From: an uncultured Clostridia bacterium
GTDB lineage: Bacteria; Bacillota; Clostridia; Christensenellales; Borkfalkiaceae
DNA: 42,727 nt
Reading direction: 5' to 3'
NCBI GenBank assembly: GCA_947626005.1
Contig: CANQQM010000008.1
Location: forward strand, 1 to 42,727
A model generated the notes under the pieces. It saw nothing but the letters and a program-made list of their open reading frames with translations. It was not told the origin of the DNA and did no database searches. Positions 42,549 to 42,727 of the stretch are shown one piece after another. How positions within the stretch are numbered: position 1 is the stretch's first letter; each line of letters starts with the position of its first letter. Position numbers and translations under genes: made by a program.

Positions 42549-42625
42549 GCGGCGGCCCAGTTGCGGCGGCAGGGACCGCCGCAACCCCGTCGGGCTTGCC
42601 GGCCCTCCAGTGGGCCGCCACTCAC
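42549..42625. repeat. 77-bp nested-palindrome repeat, copy 1
   Basis: The outer arms GGCGGCCCA (42551-42559) and TGGGCCGCC (42611-42619) are perfectly complementary. Inside is a perfect 9-bp hairpin TTGCGGCGG/CCGCCGCAA (42561-42584) and a smaller CCCG-T-CGGG. The whole can fold as a branched cruciform. It is identical to copy 2. Confidence 0.92.
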
Positions 42626-42650
42626 AGCCCGCAGGGCTGTTGAGTAAGAA

Positions 42651-42727
42651 GCGGCGGCCCAGTTGCGGCGGCAGGGACCGCCGCAACCCCGTCGGGCTTG
42701 CCGGCCCTCCAGTGGGCCGCCACTCAC
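42651..42727. repeat. 77-bp nested-palindrome repeat, copy 2 (ends at window edge)
   Basis: Exact copy of 42549-42625, same orientation, 25 bp after it; the period is 102 bp. The 25-bp spacer begins with its own small hairpin AGCCC-GCA-GGGCT (42626-42638). More copies may follow outside the window. Confidence 0.92.

Larger units (their letters stand above)
42247..42727. other. Intergenic region to window edge: promoter, AT-rich tract, then palindromic repeats
   Basis: From 42247 to about 42510 it is AT-rich and holds only the lipoprotein promoter. From 42519 to 42727 it is repeat sequence. The 98-residue ORF of the track runs through the repeats and is not a gene. Confidence 0.85.

Noticed and set aside
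42431-42727. 98-residue minus-strand ORF over the 77-bp repeats
   Set aside because: It translates the repeat twice (same peptide twice), has no ribosome binding site and runs off the window; it is repeat sequence, not a gene.
42549-42727. CRISPR array
   Set aside because: The repeat unit is 77 bp and strongly self-complementary, the single spacer is 25 bp with its own hairpin, and no cas gene is present.
1-42727. tRNA, rRNA, insertion sequences, phage genes
   Set aside because: I saw no tRNA-like cloverleaf, no rRNA segment, no transposase or integrase and no phage structural gene anywhere in the window.

Overview
The window is GC-rich and gene-dense, with strong purine-rich ribosome binding sites, near-consensus sigma-A type promoters (TTGACA/TATAAT-like with 17-bp spacers) and short GC-rich intrinsic terminators. 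The many lipoboxes, LplB/LplC-type sugar permeases without a dedicated ATPase, a BspA-type leucine-rich lipoprotein and a DUF4127 gene all suggest a Firmicute, most likely an uncultured, gut-type member of the Clostridia. That placement is inference; no rRNA or tRNA gene is present to test it.

Layout. (i) 1-5.2 kb, core genes: the 3' end of an EF-G-like GTPase on the plus strand, then a minus-strand ppx-maf-mreB operon and a two-gene TauE/SafE half-transporter pair. (ii) 5.4-9.8 kb, plus strand: a 1215-residue surface protein with a lipobox at one end and a membrane helix at the other, then a PnuC vitamin transporter. (iii) 9.8-13.4 kb, minus strand: serS, a DnaQ-like exonuclease with a BRCT-like tail, and an RsmF-type rRNA methyltransferase. 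(iv) 13.5-16.1 kb: a P-type cation ATPase with a consensus promoter. (v) 16.2-18.3 kb: a BspA-like LRR lipoprotein. (vi) 18.5-37.3 kb: thirteen minus-strand genes with gaps of 3-52 bp or overlaps, ending at a strong hairpin. In transcription order they are a solute-binding lipoprotein, LplB- and LplC-like permeases, DUF4127, GH31, an Ig-like lipoprotein, a secreted glycerophosphodiesterase, two paralogous GH26-like lipoproteins, NanE, a Gfo/Idh/MocA oxidoreductase, a LacX-like aldose epimerase and a GH36 alpha-galactosidase. (vii) 37.3-37.8 kb: a noncoding stretch full of small palindromes. (viii) 37.8-42.2 kb: a 1474-residue lipoprotein built partly from three repeats of roughly 300-320 residues. 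(ix) 42.2-42.7 kb: an AT-rich promoter region and two exact copies of a 77-bp nested-palindrome repeat, the second ending exactly at the window edge.

How the genes may work together. The 19-kb operon looks like a glycan-scavenging system. Surface lipoproteins would bind and cut a polymer, a phosphodiesterase would cut glycerophosphodiester links, an ABC importer would take up oligosaccharides, and cytoplasmic GH31 and GH36 enzymes, an epimerase, an oxidoreductase and NanE would process the sugars. The secreted phosphodiesterase with alpha-glycosidases and ManNAc-6-P epimerase raises the idea that the substrate is a glycosylated glycerophosphate polymer (teichoic-acid-like) rather than a simple plant mannan. 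This is a hypothesis. The GH26-like pair, the three-repeat lipoprotein, DUF4127 and the palindromic repeats are the least explained items.
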